34,211 nucleotides of DNA from an uncultured Acidimicrobiia bacterium (GCA_903921205.1 CAIXPF010000151.1:1-34211); one strand, 5' to 3'. Shown: positions 23,352-31,636, counted from the stretch's first letter. The notes: generated by a model not told the origin, from the letters alone. Translations and numbers: made by a program.

Positions 23352-23945
23352 TCAGTCCGCCTCAGCGACCCCCGAGGCCGCCGCCAGGAAGCGTTGCACC
23401 GCACGGGCCTGTTCGCGCCGCAGCAGCCCGGGCAGGTCGACCGGGTCGTGGTCGGCGTCGACCAGCCGGGCGAAGATCGGCCGCAGGGCGTCCTGCTGGA
23501 CCCGCAGGAACGCGGTGTTGTCGAGGCCGGCACGTTCCCGCAGCAGCAGCTTCAGCAGCCCTTCGGTCCGCACGTCGCGGATGTGCTCGACCGGCGTGTC
23601 CAGCCAGCACGCCACCACGCGACTGCCCTCCGGCGTCACCGCCAGGATCACCTTGCCCTGGCCCCGGCCCGGCGCCAGTCCTCGGCGTTCGAGCAGGCCC
23701 TTGGCCACCAACTGCTCGACCGCCCGGTAGGTGAGCTGGCGGCTCAGCGACCACACCGCGCCGAGCTCTGCGTCCGGCTCGAGTTCCTTGACGATGCTCC
23801 AGCCGTGGGTCGCCCCCGTCGCGGCCAGGCTGAGACAGACCGCTTCGGCGAGGGACAGGGCGACCGAGGGCCGCCCAGCTGCTGGCGGTGATGCATCCAC
23901 CGCGCCCGGCGACCGTCCGGCATCGGCGGCTGGTCGAGGCGTCAT
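23352..23945 (-). CDS. PadR-like transcriptional regulator, divergent from modABC
   Basis: A 197-residue winged-helix regulator. Residues about 30-95 form a PadR-type DNA-binding domain (SLAEAVCLSLAATGATHGWS, SLSRQLTYRAVEQLVAKGLL, a Gly-rich wing, then KVILAVTPEGSRVVACWL). The C-terminal 90 residues are helical and likely dimerise (VRTEGLLKLLLRERAGLDNT). It starts 74 bp from modA in the opposite direction. The shared region holds a perfect inverted repeat overlapping both putative -35 regions, so it probably controls itself and molybdate uptake. No molybdate-binding domain like that of ModE is seen, so the signal sensed is unknown. ATG 23945 is 6 nt after TAGCGT. Confidence 0.8.
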   Translation of the reverse strand: MTPRPAADAGRSPGAVDASPPAAGRPSVALSLAEAVCLSLAATGATHGWSIVKELEPDAELGAVWSLSRQLTYRAVEQLVAKGLLERRGLAPGRGQGKVILAVTPEGSRVVACWLDTPVEHIRDVRTEGLLKLLLRERAGLDNTAFLRVQQDALRPIFARLVDADHDPVDLPGLLRREQARAVQRFLAAASGVAEAD

Positions 23946-23951
23946 CGCCCC

Positions 23952-23957
23952 ACGCTA
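23952..23957 (-). promoter_or_regulatory. -10 element of the PadR gene (leaderless)
   Basis: TAGCGT on the minus strand, 6 nt before ATG 23945. Confidence 0.55.
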
Positions 23958-23973
23958 CCAGCCAACCTTCGAA

Positions 23974-23990
23974 TAGTCATTTATTGACTA
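23974..23990. promoter_or_regulatory. Inverted-repeat operator TAGTCA-TTTAT-TGACTA
   Basis: Perfect 6-bp arms with a 5-bp spacer, in an AT-rich island that stands out from the GC-rich surroundings. The right arm overlaps TTGACT, the -35 of modA. The left arm lies at the -35 position of the PadR promoter. This is the likely site of the PadR-like protein. Confidence 0.65.
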
Positions 23991-24013
23991 ATTGGTCTCC
24001 GGTTCCCTACCGT
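23984..24013 (+). promoter_or_regulatory. modA promoter (leaderless)
   Basis: -35 TTGACT (23984-23989), 18-bp spacer, -10 TACCGT (24008-24013). The ATG at 24020 is 6 nt after the -10, so transcription should start at or next to the start codon. It is the best complete promoter in the window. Confidence 0.65.
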
Positions 24014-24019
24014 TCGGCC

Positions 24020-24817
24020 ATGCACCGCCGTCGATCCCGCCTGCCGGCGGCGCTGCTGGTACTGGTCGCTCTGTGGGCGAGCGCAAGCTGTGCCGGCGGT
24101 TCAGGAGACGGCGTGGATTCCCGCGGTTCCGCGGGCGGCGCCGACCGCACGATCGTGGTGTTCGCCGCTGCTTCGCTGACCGGCGCCTTCACCGAGATCG
24201 GGCAGCGGTTCGAGGCCGAGCATCCCGACACGACCGTCACCTTCAACTTCGCCGGGTCGTCCGCCCTGGCGACCCAGCTCGCCGAAGGGGCGCCGGCGGA
24301 CGTGTTCGCCGCCGCCGACGAGGCGACGATGGCCAAGCTGGCCGCAACCGGTGGCGTCGCCGGATCGCCCACTGTGTTCGCCACCAACGAGCTCGCCATC
24401 ATCGTCGCCCCGGGCAACCCGAAGGCCGTACGGTCCCTCGCCGATCTCGCCCGGCCCGGTCTGCTCGTGGTGCTCGCCGCGCCGCAGGTACCGGCCGGGA
24501 CCTACACCCAACAGGCGCTGGGCCGGGCCGGGGTCACCCTCGCCCCGGTCAGCCGGGAGAACGACGTGAAAGCCGTGGCGGCCAAGGTGGTCTCGGGCGA
24601 GGCGGACGCCGGGATCGTCTACCGCACCGATGTCGAGGCCGCCGGCGGGCGCGCCGCCGGCGTGGCCATCCCGGCGACGTTCAACGTCACCGCGCGCTAC
24701 CCGATCGCCGTCACCACCCACGCCCCCGACCCTGACGACGCCGCGGCCTTCGTGGCGATCGTGGCGGGCCCGGTGGGTCAGGACATCCTGGCTCGCGCCG
24801 GGTTCGGACCGCCGTGA
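24020..24817 (+). CDS. modA: Molybdate ABC transporter substrate-binding lipoprotein
   Basis: Captures molybdate (possibly tungstate) outside the membrane for ModBC. It has 265 residues. The signal peptide MHRRRSRLPAALLVLVALWA leads to a lipobox with Cys24 (SASC). The mature part follows the ModA order: VVFAAASLTGAFTEIGQRFE, FNFAGSSALATQLAEGAPAD, VFAAADEATM, and ENDVKAVAAKVVSGEADAGI with VYRTD. The two oxyanion-binding serine segments (AASL and GSSAL) are present. ATG 24020 fits both the signal peptide and the promoter. The stop overlaps the modB start (GTGA). It is first in modABC, divergent from a PadR-type regulator. Confidence 0.93.
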   Translation: MHRRRSRLPAALLVLVALWASASCAGGSGDGVDSRGSAGGADRTIVVFAAASLTGAFTEIGQRFEAEHPDTTVTFNFAGSSALATQLAEGAPADVFAAADEATMAKLAATGGVAGSPTVFATNELAIIVAPGNPKAVRSLADLARPGLLVVLAAPQVPAGTYTQQALGRAGVTLAPVSRENDVKAVAAKVVSGEADAGIVYRTDVEAAGGRAAGVAIPATFNVTARYPIAVTTHAPDPDDAAAFVAIVAGPVGQDILARAGFGPP

Positions 24818-25680
24818 CGCCACGGCCCACGAGGCGACCGGCCGGCAGCCGGCGGCGAACCTCCGGCGAGCGGTTGCCCTGGCCGGCGCTGCTGCTCGCC
24901 GTCGTCGCCATCGCCTTCTTCGCCCTGCCGCTCGTCGGGCTGTTGTGGCGGGCCCCTTGGTCGCAGACCGGGAGGATCCTGACCGACCCGGCGCTGCGTC
25001 AGGCCCTACGCCTGTCGTTGGTCTGCTCGCTGTGGGCGACGTTGCTGTCGCTGGTGTTCGGTGTACCGCTGTCGTGGTTGCTGGCCCGCATCCATTTTCC
25101 CGGCCGGTCCTTCGTGCGGGCGCTGTGCACCCTGTCGATGGTGGTGCCGCCGGTGGTGGGAGGCGTGGCGTTGTTCGCCGCGCTCGGCCGGCGGGGGCTG
25201 GTGGGCCAGTGGTTGGACCGCTGGTTCGACCTCCGTCTGCCGTTCTCGACGGCCGGCGTCGTCGTGGCACAGACCTTCGTCGCCATGCCGTTCCTGGTGC
25301 TCACCGTCGAATCCGCCCTGCGCCAGCACGATCGCCGGCTCGAGGACGCAGCACGAACCCTCGGCGCGTCCGGCTGGTACACGTTCCGCCGTGTGACCCT
25401 TCCGGCGGTGCGTCCGGCCGTGGTGGCCGGTGCGGTCCTGGCCTGGGCCCGGGCCCTCGGCGAGTTCGGCGCCACCATCACCTTCGCCGGCAACTTCCCG
25501 GGCCGCACCCAGACACTGCCCATCGCCACCTACCTCGCCCTCGAGACCGACCCGGCCGACGCCGTCATGCTGTCGCTGGTGCTCATCGCCACCTCGTTCG
25601 CGGTGCTCGTCGGCTTGCGCGACCGTTGGCTGGGCGCCGGCGAGGCCATGGTCGCCATCGACCCCGAGGCTTCACGGTGA
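24814..25680 (+). CDS. modB: Molybdate ABC transporter permease
   Basis: Inner-membrane channel of the molybdate importer, 288 residues, with about five to six helices. The cytoplasmic EAA loop that docks on ModC reads EDAARTLGASGWYTFRRVTL, ending in P. RALGEFGATITFAGNFPGRT near the C-terminus is highly characteristic of ModB. The N-terminal 20 residues are basic and precede the first helix. GTG 24814 overlaps the modA stop by 4 bases, so translation is coupled. modC follows after 40 bp. Confidence 0.94.
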   Translation: MTPRPTRRPAGSRRRTSGERLPWPALLLAVVAIAFFALPLVGLLWRAPWSQTGRILTDPALRQALRLSLVCSLWATLLSLVFGVPLSWLLARIHFPGRSFVRALCTLSMVVPPVVGGVALFAALGRRGLVGQWLDRWFDLRLPFSTAGVVVAQTFVAMPFLVLTVESALRQHDRRLEDAARTLGASGWYTFRRVTLPAVRPAVVAGAVLAWARALGEFGATITFAGNFPGRTQTLPIATYLALETDPADAVMLSLVLIATSFAVLVGLRDRWLGAGEAMVAIDPEASR

Positions 25681-25720
25681 CGCCGGGCGGGCTGTCGGAG
25701 CAGGCACGACGGAGGTGGCG

Positions 25721-26779
25721 GTGAGCCTCGAGCTATCCGGCCGGGTCCGTCAGGGATCCTTCGAGCTCGATGTCGAGCTCAGCGTGGACAGCGGCGAGAC
25801 GGTAGCGCTGCTCGGCCCGAACGGTGCGGGCAAGACCACGCTGCTGCGGGTCCTCGCCGGCCTGCAAGCCCTCGACGACGGCGTGCTCCGTCTCGACGGG
25901 CGCACCCTCGACGACGCATCCGGCGACGTGTTCGTCCCACCCGAACGGCGTCCCATCGCCGTGGTCTTCCAGCAGTACCTGCTCTTCCCGAACCTCTCGG
26001 CCTTGGAGAACGTGGCGTTCGGGCTGCGGGCACGGGGCACGCCACGGGCGGAGGCCCGCCGTACCGCCGCCGGCTGGCTGGACCGGGTCGGGCTCGCGTC
26101 GATGGGCCGGCGACGACCGGATCAGCTGTCGGGAGGCCAGCAACAGCGGGTGGCCCTGGCGCGTGCGCTGGCCACCGAACCGGCGCTGCTGCTGCTCGAT
26201 GAGCCGCTCGCCGCGCTCGATGCCGCCACCCGCAACGACGTCCGCCGTGACCTGCGTCAGCACCTCAGCGGGTTCGCCGGCATCCGGCTGCTGATCACCC
26301 ACGACCCGCTCGATGCCCATGCCCTCGCCGATCAGGTCATCGTGCTGGAGGAGGGCCGGATCACCCAACGGGCCACGTTGGCCGAGATCACCGCCCATCC
26401 ACGCTCCCGCTACGTGGCCGAGCTGGTGGGCGTCAACCTGCTGCACGGCACGCTGCGCGGCGGGACGCTGGTCCTCGACGGCGGTGCCGAGCTGATCGGC
26501 GCGGAGGCCGGGCTCGCCGACGGACCGGTGCGCGCCGTGATCCGCCCCCAGGCGATCTCGTTGCACGCCGACCGTCCCCACGGCAGCCCGCGCAACGTGT
26601 GGAGCGCCACGGTGGCCGAACTCGACCGGCACGGGGACCGGGTCCGGGTCCGTCTCGACGGCCCGATCGCCGCCACCGCCGAGGTGACCGCCGCCGCCGT
26701 CGCGGAGCTCGGCCTGCACCCCGGCGACCCGGTGTGGGCCTCGGTCAAGGCGACCGAGCTCGACATCACCCCGGCCTGA
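25721..26779 (+). CDS. modC: Molybdate ABC transporter ATP-binding protein
   Basis: Cytoplasmic ATPase of the importer, 352 residues. It has Walker A GPNGAGKTT (32-40), Q-loop Gln84 (VVFQQYLLFPNL), signature LSGGQ (136-140), Walker B LLLLDE (156-161), and an H-loop in LLITHDPLDAHALAD. A C-terminal TOBE-type molybdate-binding domain (about 285-350, VRAVIRPQAISLHA and later PGDPVWASVKATELDI) is the usual ModC sensor domain. GTG 25721 has GGAGG at 25711-25715, 5 nt upstream. It completes modABC. Confidence 0.93.
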   Translation: MSLELSGRVRQGSFELDVELSVDSGETVALLGPNGAGKTTLLRVLAGLQALDDGVLRLDGRTLDDASGDVFVPPERRPIAVVFQQYLLFPNLSALENVAFGLRARGTPRAEARRTAAGWLDRVGLASMGRRRPDQLSGGQQQRVALARALATEPALLLLDEPLAALDAATRNDVRRDLRQHLSGFAGIRLLITHDPLDAHALADQVIVLEEGRITQRATLAEITAHPRSRYVAELVGVNLLHGTLRGGTLVLDGGAELIGAEAGLADGPVRAVIRPQAISLHADRPHGSPRNVWSATVAELDRHGDRVRVRLDGPIAATAEVTAAAVAELGLHPGDPVWASVKATELDITPA

Positions 26780-26999
26780 CCGGTTGGTCGTCCGATCGAC
26801 GGCGCGCACGTGCCCGGCGAATCGACGGCGAATCGTTGCGCGCGGCGAATCGACGGCGAATCGCCCCGAGGAAGTCCCGGGCGACGGGTCCACCCCGGGC
26901 CGACGGTGAACCTTCGGCCCGGGCCCGGCGAGTCGAAGGGCTCTCCCCCGCCATCGACGGAACTGCCAGGGTGCACGCATCACGATCGGGAGCACGCCC
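26780..26999. other. Intergenic region between modC and the amino-acid dehydrogenase gene
   Basis: 220 bases without a convincing gene. It contains a 21-bp sequence occurring twice (26815-26835 and 26843-26863), described separately, and a GGGAG ribosome site before the next gene. Confidence 0.5.
26815..26863. repeat. Two direct 21-bp copies, 28-bp period (GGCGAATCG x4)
   Basis: Copies at 26815-26835 and 26843-26863 are identical, separated by 7 nt. Each contains cggcgaatcg twice. They lie about 140-185 bp upstream of the dehydrogenase start: a possible operator pair, or tandem slippage. Confidence 0.8.
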
Positions 27000-28064
27000 A
27001 TGGACCTGTTCAGCCGGATCGCCGACAGCGAGCACGAGCAGGTGCTCTTCGGCTACGACGCCGCCTCGGGCCTGCGGGCCATCGTGGCCATCCACTCCAC
27101 GCAGCTCGGGCCGGCGCTCGGCGGTACTCGCTTCTACCCCTACGCAGACGAGGGCGATGCCCTTGCCGACGCCCTCCGGCTCAGCCGGGCGATGACCGCC
27201 AAGGCCGCTGCAGCAGGGCTCGACCTCGGCGGGGGCAAGGCCGTCATCATCGGCGACCCGCGCCGCATCAAGTCGGAGCGGCTGATCCGGGCGTTCGCAC
27301 GACAGGTCCACAGTCTCGGCGGCCGCTACATCACCGCCGAGGATGTCGGGACGTCCACCGCCGACATCGACCTGATGCGCCGCGACACCCCCCATGTCGT
27401 GGGGCTGAGCACCGCACTCGGCGGCTCCGGTGACCCGTCACCCGCCACGGCGATCGGCGTGGTGCACGCCATGCGGGCCGTGGCCGAACGTCTCTGGGAC
27501 AACGATGACCTCGGCGGCCGGCACATCGTCGTGGCCGGTGTCGGCAAGGTCGGCTCGGCCTTGGCCCGGGCTCTCGCCGAGGCCGGAGCCCGGGTGACGG
27601 TGGCCAACCGAACCCCCGGCGTCGCCGAGCGGCTCGCCGGCGAGATCGGGGCCGACGTCGTCCCCTTCGCCGGCAGCCACGCCACCACCTGCGACCTGTT
27701 CGCGCCCTGCGCCCTCGGCGGCGTCCTCGACGCCGTCTCCATCGGACAGCTGCGCTGTCGCGCCGTGGTCGGCTCGGCCAACAACCAGCTGTCCTCGCCG
27801 GCGATGGCCCGCCTCATCGAACAGCGCGGCATCGCCTACGGCCCGGATTTCGTGGTCAACGCCGGTGGTCTGATCAACGCCGCCGAGGAACGGACCGGCT
27901 ACGACGGCGCTCGTGCGGCCGCAGCCGTGGCAACGATCCGCCAGACCACCCGCAGCGTGCTCGAACGGGCCGAGCGGGAACACCTCACCTCGGCCGACGC
28001 CGCCCTGCGCCTCGCCGAGGACCGCATCGCCGCCATCACCGCCATCCGCCCGCCCCGCACCTGA
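27000..28064 (+). CDS. Leucine/valine (Glu/Leu/Phe/Val family) dehydrogenase
   Basis: NAD-dependent oxidative deamination of branched-chain or aromatic amino acids to 2-oxoacids. The 354-residue length matches leucine dehydrogenases. Substrate-binding Lys68 (MTAK) and catalytic Lys80 (LDLGGGKAV) have the same numbers as in Bacillus leucine dehydrogenase, and catalytic Asp115 is in TAEDVGTS. The NAD fold reads VVAGVGKVGSALARALAEAG. Substrate choice between Leu, Val and Phe cannot be fixed. ATG 27000 has GGGAG upstream at good spacing. It lies alone after modABC. Confidence 0.9.
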   Translation: MDLFSRIADSEHEQVLFGYDAASGLRAIVAIHSTQLGPALGGTRFYPYADEGDALADALRLSRAMTAKAAAAGLDLGGGKAVIIGDPRRIKSERLIRAFARQVHSLGGRYITAEDVGTSTADIDLMRRDTPHVVGLSTALGGSGDPSPATAIGVVHAMRAVAERLWDNDDLGGRHIVVAGVGKVGSALARALAEAGARVTVANRTPGVAERLAGEIGADVVPFAGSHATTCDLFAPCALGGVLDAVSIGQLRCRAVVGSANNQLSSPAMARLIEQRGIAYGPDFVVNAGGLINAAEERTGYDGARAAAAVATIRQTTRSVLERAEREHLTSADAALRLAEDRIAAITAIRPPRT

Positions 28065-28127
28065 CGCGCCGACCACGCCAGACGCCCGCCGGGTCGGCCC
28101 GTCCGCAGCTGCATCGAGACCTGCCAC

Positions 28128-28133
28128 TACGCT
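28128..28133 (+). promoter_or_regulatory. -10-like TACGCT before the Vps62-domain gene
   Basis: TACGCT lies 6 nt before an in-frame ATC (28140) and 69 nt before the first conventional start (TTG 28203). See the finding on a possible AUC start. Confidence 0.4.
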
Positions 28134-28202
28134 GCGGCGATCGAGCCAGCACGCCCTTCCGTCTCCCCCATCGCCGTTCCCGATTGCTCCCGTGCGGCCC
28201 GG

Positions 28203-30161
28203 TTGCTCGTCCTTGCGTTCGCGACGCTGTGCACGCTCGTGTTCGCCCGACCGGCGGGCGCCGACGACTCGACGCCGGGCCCTGCGCCCGCCCTCGAGGC
28301 CCGCTCCGAGGACGTGCGGACCCTGCTCGAGCGCTACCGCCCGGTCATCATGATCAAGACCCAGGAAAAGCCGTGCAGCAACGACGGCGAGGCCTTCCGG
28401 CCGATCTCACCGAACGACGTGCTCGACGATCGGCAGATCGCCCTGCGACAGGTCGGCGCCTCCGATCCGGTCGCGCAGTGGGGCCCGGACCCTGCAGCGC
28501 TCGCCGGGCTCAACGGCGGGTTCTACCTCGACTTCCCGGGCAACGCCCTGCAGCCCGGCTGCATCTACGAGTCCGACAGCGAACAGCTCGAGGCGGGCAA
28601 GGACCCCGTGGTCCTCGGCCGGGTGGTGAAACAGGCCGACGAGCCGGACCACCTCGTCGTCCAGTACTGGATCTACTGGTACTACAACGACTGGAACAAC
28701 AAGCACGAGAGCGACTGGGAGGGTATCCAGCTCGTCTTCGATGCCGCCTCCGTCGCCGAGGCCCTGACCCGCGCCCCGGTGGCGACCGGCTATGCCCAGC
28801 ACGACGGCGGCGAATCGGCCGAGTGGACCGACGACAAGGTCGGCAAGGTCGGCGACCGGCCGGTCGTGTACTCCTCGCGTGGATCCCATGCGAGCTACTA
28901 CGGGTCGTCGCTGTTCCTGGGTCGGGGCGCCGCCGAGGGGTTCGGCTGCGACAACACCGACGGGCCGTCCACCCGCCTCGACCCCGTCGTGGAGGTGCTG
29001 CCCACCCGGGCGGTCGACGCCGAGGGCTCGACGGCATGGCTGACCTTCCGGGGCCAGTGGGGCGAGCTCGGCGAAGGGCCGAACAACGGGCCGACCGGCC
29101 CGACCACCAAGATGCGCTGGGACCGGCCGATCGACTGGCAGCACACCCTGCGCGCCAACGCCTTCATCGTTCCGGCGGGAGACACCAGCAGCGAGCAGCT
29201 GGTGGCGACGTTCTGCCGGATCTCGGCGTGGGGCTCGAACCAACTGATCAGCTTCCAGTACTCACCGGCCAAGTTGCTGGTCGTCCTGGGCCTGCTGGGG
29301 GTCAGCATCAGGCTCCTCGTCGGTGCAACCGGCTGGAGCGCCTGTCCCCCGCTGCCGGTCCTGCGTCGTCGCCGCATCGGCCAGATGCTGCGGGGCGGGC
29401 CGGCGCTGTTCCGGCGTCATCCGCTGGAGTTCGGGCTGCTCGCCCTGGTGGCACTGCCCGTCGGTCTGCTCACCGCCCTCGCCGGGACGGTCGTCGCCCA
29501 TCTCCCCTTCGTCGGGGCGTTGGTCCTCACCGACAACGGCTCCTCGCCGGACCTCGCGACGGCCACCATCCTGTCGGCCCTGGCGACGTTGGTGTCGGTG
29601 AGCCTGATCTCGGGCGCCGTTGCCCACCTGCTGCGCGATCCGACGGGCCGGATCGGGCCACCCTCGGAGTCGCTACGGACGGTCCTCCGCCGGCTCCCGG
29701 AGCTGCTGATGACCGCGGTCCCGGCGATCGTGCTGGTCATCGCGCTGTCCTTCAGCGTGATCGGCTTGCCGCTGGCGCTGTGGCTCACCGTCCGCTGGAG
29801 TTTCCTCAGCCAGACCGTGGTCCTCGACGGCCTGCGCGGCATCCCCGCCTTGCGCGGGAGCAGCAAGCTGGTGCGCGGCCGGTGGTTCCAGACCGCGGCC
29901 GTGGTCGGCACGGTCACGCTGGTCATGCAGACCGTGGGGGTCGTCGTCAGCCTGCTGGCACTCGTTGCGTTCACCGGCATGCCGTTGTGGCTGCTGGCCG
30001 GCCTCGGCACCTTCGTGCAGCTCCTGCTGGTGCCGCTGTGCTCGATCGTGCTGTGCCTGCTGCACGGCGACGCCGTCGCCAACGAACGCGAGCACCGCAC
30101 AGCGGACGACGCGGACGGCGCCGGGACCGCGACGGCCCCGCCCGCCGCACCGGTCGCGTAA
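28203..30161 (+). CDS. Vps62-domain protein fused to a polytopic membrane domain
   Basis: 652 residues from TTG 28203. An N-terminal hydrophobic segment ends ARPAGADDS and looks like a signal peptide, but its positive end would lie upstream if translation began at ATC 28140. Residues about 40-310 resemble the Vps62/DUF946 family: VVQYWIYWYYNDWNNKHESD with WEGIQLVF, then GYAQHDGGESAEW and RPVVYSSRGSHASYY. The C-terminal half (about 350-625) has six or so transmembrane helices. WSFLSQTVVLDGLRGIPALR with GSSKLVRGRW resembles the GlpQ-type membrane domain or YciC/DUF975 proteins. It is a secreted or periplasmic-facing sensor-like head on a membrane body. Function is unknown. Confidence 0.78.
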   Translation: MLVLAFATLCTLVFARPAGADDSTPGPAPALEARSEDVRTLLERYRPVIMIKTQEKPCSNDGEAFRPISPNDVLDDRQIALRQVGASDPVAQWGPDPAALAGLNGGFYLDFPGNALQPGCIYESDSEQLEAGKDPVVLGRVVKQADEPDHLVVQYWIYWYYNDWNNKHESDWEGIQLVFDAASVAEALTRAPVATGYAQHDGGESAEWTDDKVGKVGDRPVVYSSRGSHASYYGSSLFLGRGAAEGFGCDNTDGPSTRLDPVVEVLPTRAVDAEGSTAWLTFRGQWGELGEGPNNGPTGPTTKMRWDRPIDWQHTLRANAFIVPAGDTSSEQLVATFCRISAWGSNQLISFQYSPAKLLVVLGLLGVSIRLLVGATGWSACPPLPVLRRRRIGQMLRGGPALFRRHPLEFGLLALVALPVGLLTALAGTVVAHLPFVGALVLTDNGSSPDLATATILSALATLVSVSLISGAVAHLLRDPTGRIGPPSESLRTVLRRLPELLMTAVPAIVLVIALSFSVIGLPLALWLTVRWSFLSQTVVLDGLRGIPALRGSSKLVRGRWFQTAAVVGTVTLVMQTVGVVVSLLALVAFTGMPLWLLAGLGTFVQLLLVPLCSIVLCLLHGDAVANEREHRTADDADGAGTATAPPAAPVA

Positions 30162-30215
30162 CACCGGCAGCACCGGTCTCGTCCCGCCCTTCGGGCCGGC
30201 AGCGGGCCGAACCGC

Positions 30216-30221
30216 TACGGT
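30216..30221 (+). promoter_or_regulatory. -10 element of the hydrolase gene (leaderless or nearly so)
   Basis: TACGGT, 9 nt before ATG 30231. Confidence 0.45.
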
Positions 30222-30230
30222 CGACGGCCG

Positions 30231-31157
30231 ATGGCCGACCTGCTTGCCTACGACGAGTTCGGGCTGTTCCACGAGAACGCCGCCGAGTTCGGGCTCCCCT
30301 ACGACCACCCGCCACTGGTGCGACGCCAGTCGGTCGCGCTTCCCGATGGGCGGACGCTGTCTGCGCTGGTGTGGGGGGACCGCCCACCGGAGCTGGTGCT
30401 GATCCACGGCGGGGCCCAGAACGCCCACACCTGGGACACCGTGGCCCTGGCCCTGGACCGTCCGCTGCTCGCCGTCGACCTGCCCGGCCACGGCCACTCC
30501 GGCGATGTCTCCCCGCTCGGCACCGGCCGGCTCCGTGCCGACAGCCTGGCGGACGACGTCGCCGTGGCGATCGCGGCCCTGGCCCCCGGCGCTGCGGCCG
30601 TGGTCGGCATGTCCCTCGGCGGGATGACCGCCATGTGCCTCGCCGACCGCTACCCCGACCTGGTGCGTCGGCTGGTCCTGGTCGACGTGACCCCCGGGGT
30701 GACCGCAGCCAAGGCCAAGGCCATCACCGACTTCGTCAACGGTCCCGCCACCTTCGCCGACTTCGACGCCATCCTGGCCCGTACGGTGCAGCACAATCCC
30801 ACCCGTAGCGTCTCGTCGCTGCGCCGCGGCATTCTGCACAACGCCGTCCAGCAGCCCGACGGCAGCTGGGTCTGGCGCCACCGCCGCTTCGCCGCGGCGG
30901 CACCGGCCACGGCCGCCACCGGCACGGAACGGCCCGACTACGGCCCGCTGTGGGACCGTCTGGGCTCGGTGCGCATGCCGGTACTGCTGATCCGGGGCAT
31001 GCGGCCGCAGTCGGTCGTCGACGATGCCGACGAGGACGAGTTCCGTCGCCGGCTCCCCGACGCCGAGGTTGCCCGGATCGCCGACGCCGGCCACAGCGTG
31101 CAGGGCGACACGCCGTTGGAGTTGGCCGCACGCATCGAGCAGTTCGCGCCCCGGTAG
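30231..31157 (+). CDS. Alpha/beta-fold hydrolase (esterase/lipase type)
   Basis: Cytoplasmic hydrolase of 308 residues. It has LVLIHGGAQNAHTWD (oxyanion hole HGG at about 59-61), AVDLPGHGHSG, and the nucleophile elbow VVGMSLGGMTA with Ser128. The catalytic His288 is in ADAGHSVQGDTP, and the acid probably lies in the region before it. There is no signal peptide. It resembles esterases and C-C bond hydrolases of catabolic pathways, and the substrate cannot be assigned. It is convergent with the SnoaL-like gene (49 bp between stops) and preceded by the Vps62-domain gene on the same strand. Confidence 0.85.
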   Translation: MADLLAYDEFGLFHENAAEFGLPYDHPPLVRRQSVALPDGRTLSALVWGDRPPELVLIHGGAQNAHTWDTVALALDRPLLAVDLPGHGHSGDVSPLGTGRLRADSLADDVAVAIAALAPGAAAVVGMSLGGMTAMCLADRYPDLVRRLVLVDVTPGVTAAKAKAITDFVNGPATFADFDAILARTVQHNPTRSVSSLRRGILHNAVQQPDGSWVWRHRRFAAAAPATAATGTERPDYGPLWDRLGSVRMPVLLIRGMRPQSVVDDADEDEFRRRLPDAEVARIADAGHSVQGDTPLELAARIEQFAPR

Positions 31158-31206
31158 GGCAGAGCGGCCGCCGGCCGGACAGCCGGGCCGACCGCTGCCT
31201 GCAGCC

Positions 31207-31572
31207 TCAGCGCATGCCGGGCCAGCGGGAGAACTCGGTGTAGGTGTCGTCGCGCACCACCTTGCCGTCGGCGAAGGTCAGCACCACGCAGAACGGCAGG
31301 TTCCAGTCGTCGCCCTGGTCGGGGTCGAGCAACACGCCCTCGACGGTCACCACGTCACCGGCGGCATGGGTCCGCTCGACCCGCATCGTCCGTCGGGGCG
31401 CCGCAGCCAGCACCCGCCTCTCGAAACGCAACAGTTTCTCGGGGCCCATCACCACACCGCCGAGGAGGGCGTCGGGTGCGTACACCTCGCGCACCAACGT
31501 CTCGAGGTCGTGGTTGAAGGTCTCCTCCCACCGCTGCACGGCGGCGAGGTTGATGGCGGTCTGATCGGGCAT
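31207..31572 (-). CDS. SnoaL-like / NTF2-fold protein
   Basis: Small soluble protein of 121 residues with the NTF2-like fold typical of SnoaL polyketide cyclases and ketosteroid-isomerase relatives. It reads INLAAVQRWEETFNHDLETLV, VYAPDALLGG, VEGVLLDPDQGDDWNLPFCV and a C-terminal WPGMR. The enzyme or binding function is unknown; many such proteins bind small ligands. ATG 31572 has an agaggggga-type site upstream. A TAGGGT hexamer (31600-31605) lies about 27 nt before the start, so this gene has a short leader, unlike many neighbours. Confidence 0.75.
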   Translation of the reverse strand: MPDQTAINLAAVQRWEETFNHDLETLVREVYAPDALLGGVVMGPEKLLRFERRVLAAAPRRTMRVERTHAAGDVVTVEGVLLDPDQGDDWNLPFCVVLTFADGKVVRDDTYTEFSRWPGMR

Positions 31573-31636
31573 GACGGGTCCCCCTCTGGCTCGCCGCCCA
31601 CCCTAGAGCCAAGGGCGGACGACGAGCCCGGGAGCA

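Noticed and set aside
31158-31206. Hairpin between the hydrolase and SnoaL-like genes
   Set aside because: Only imperfect, bulged pairing (ggcagagcgg / ccgctgcc); too weak to call a terminator.
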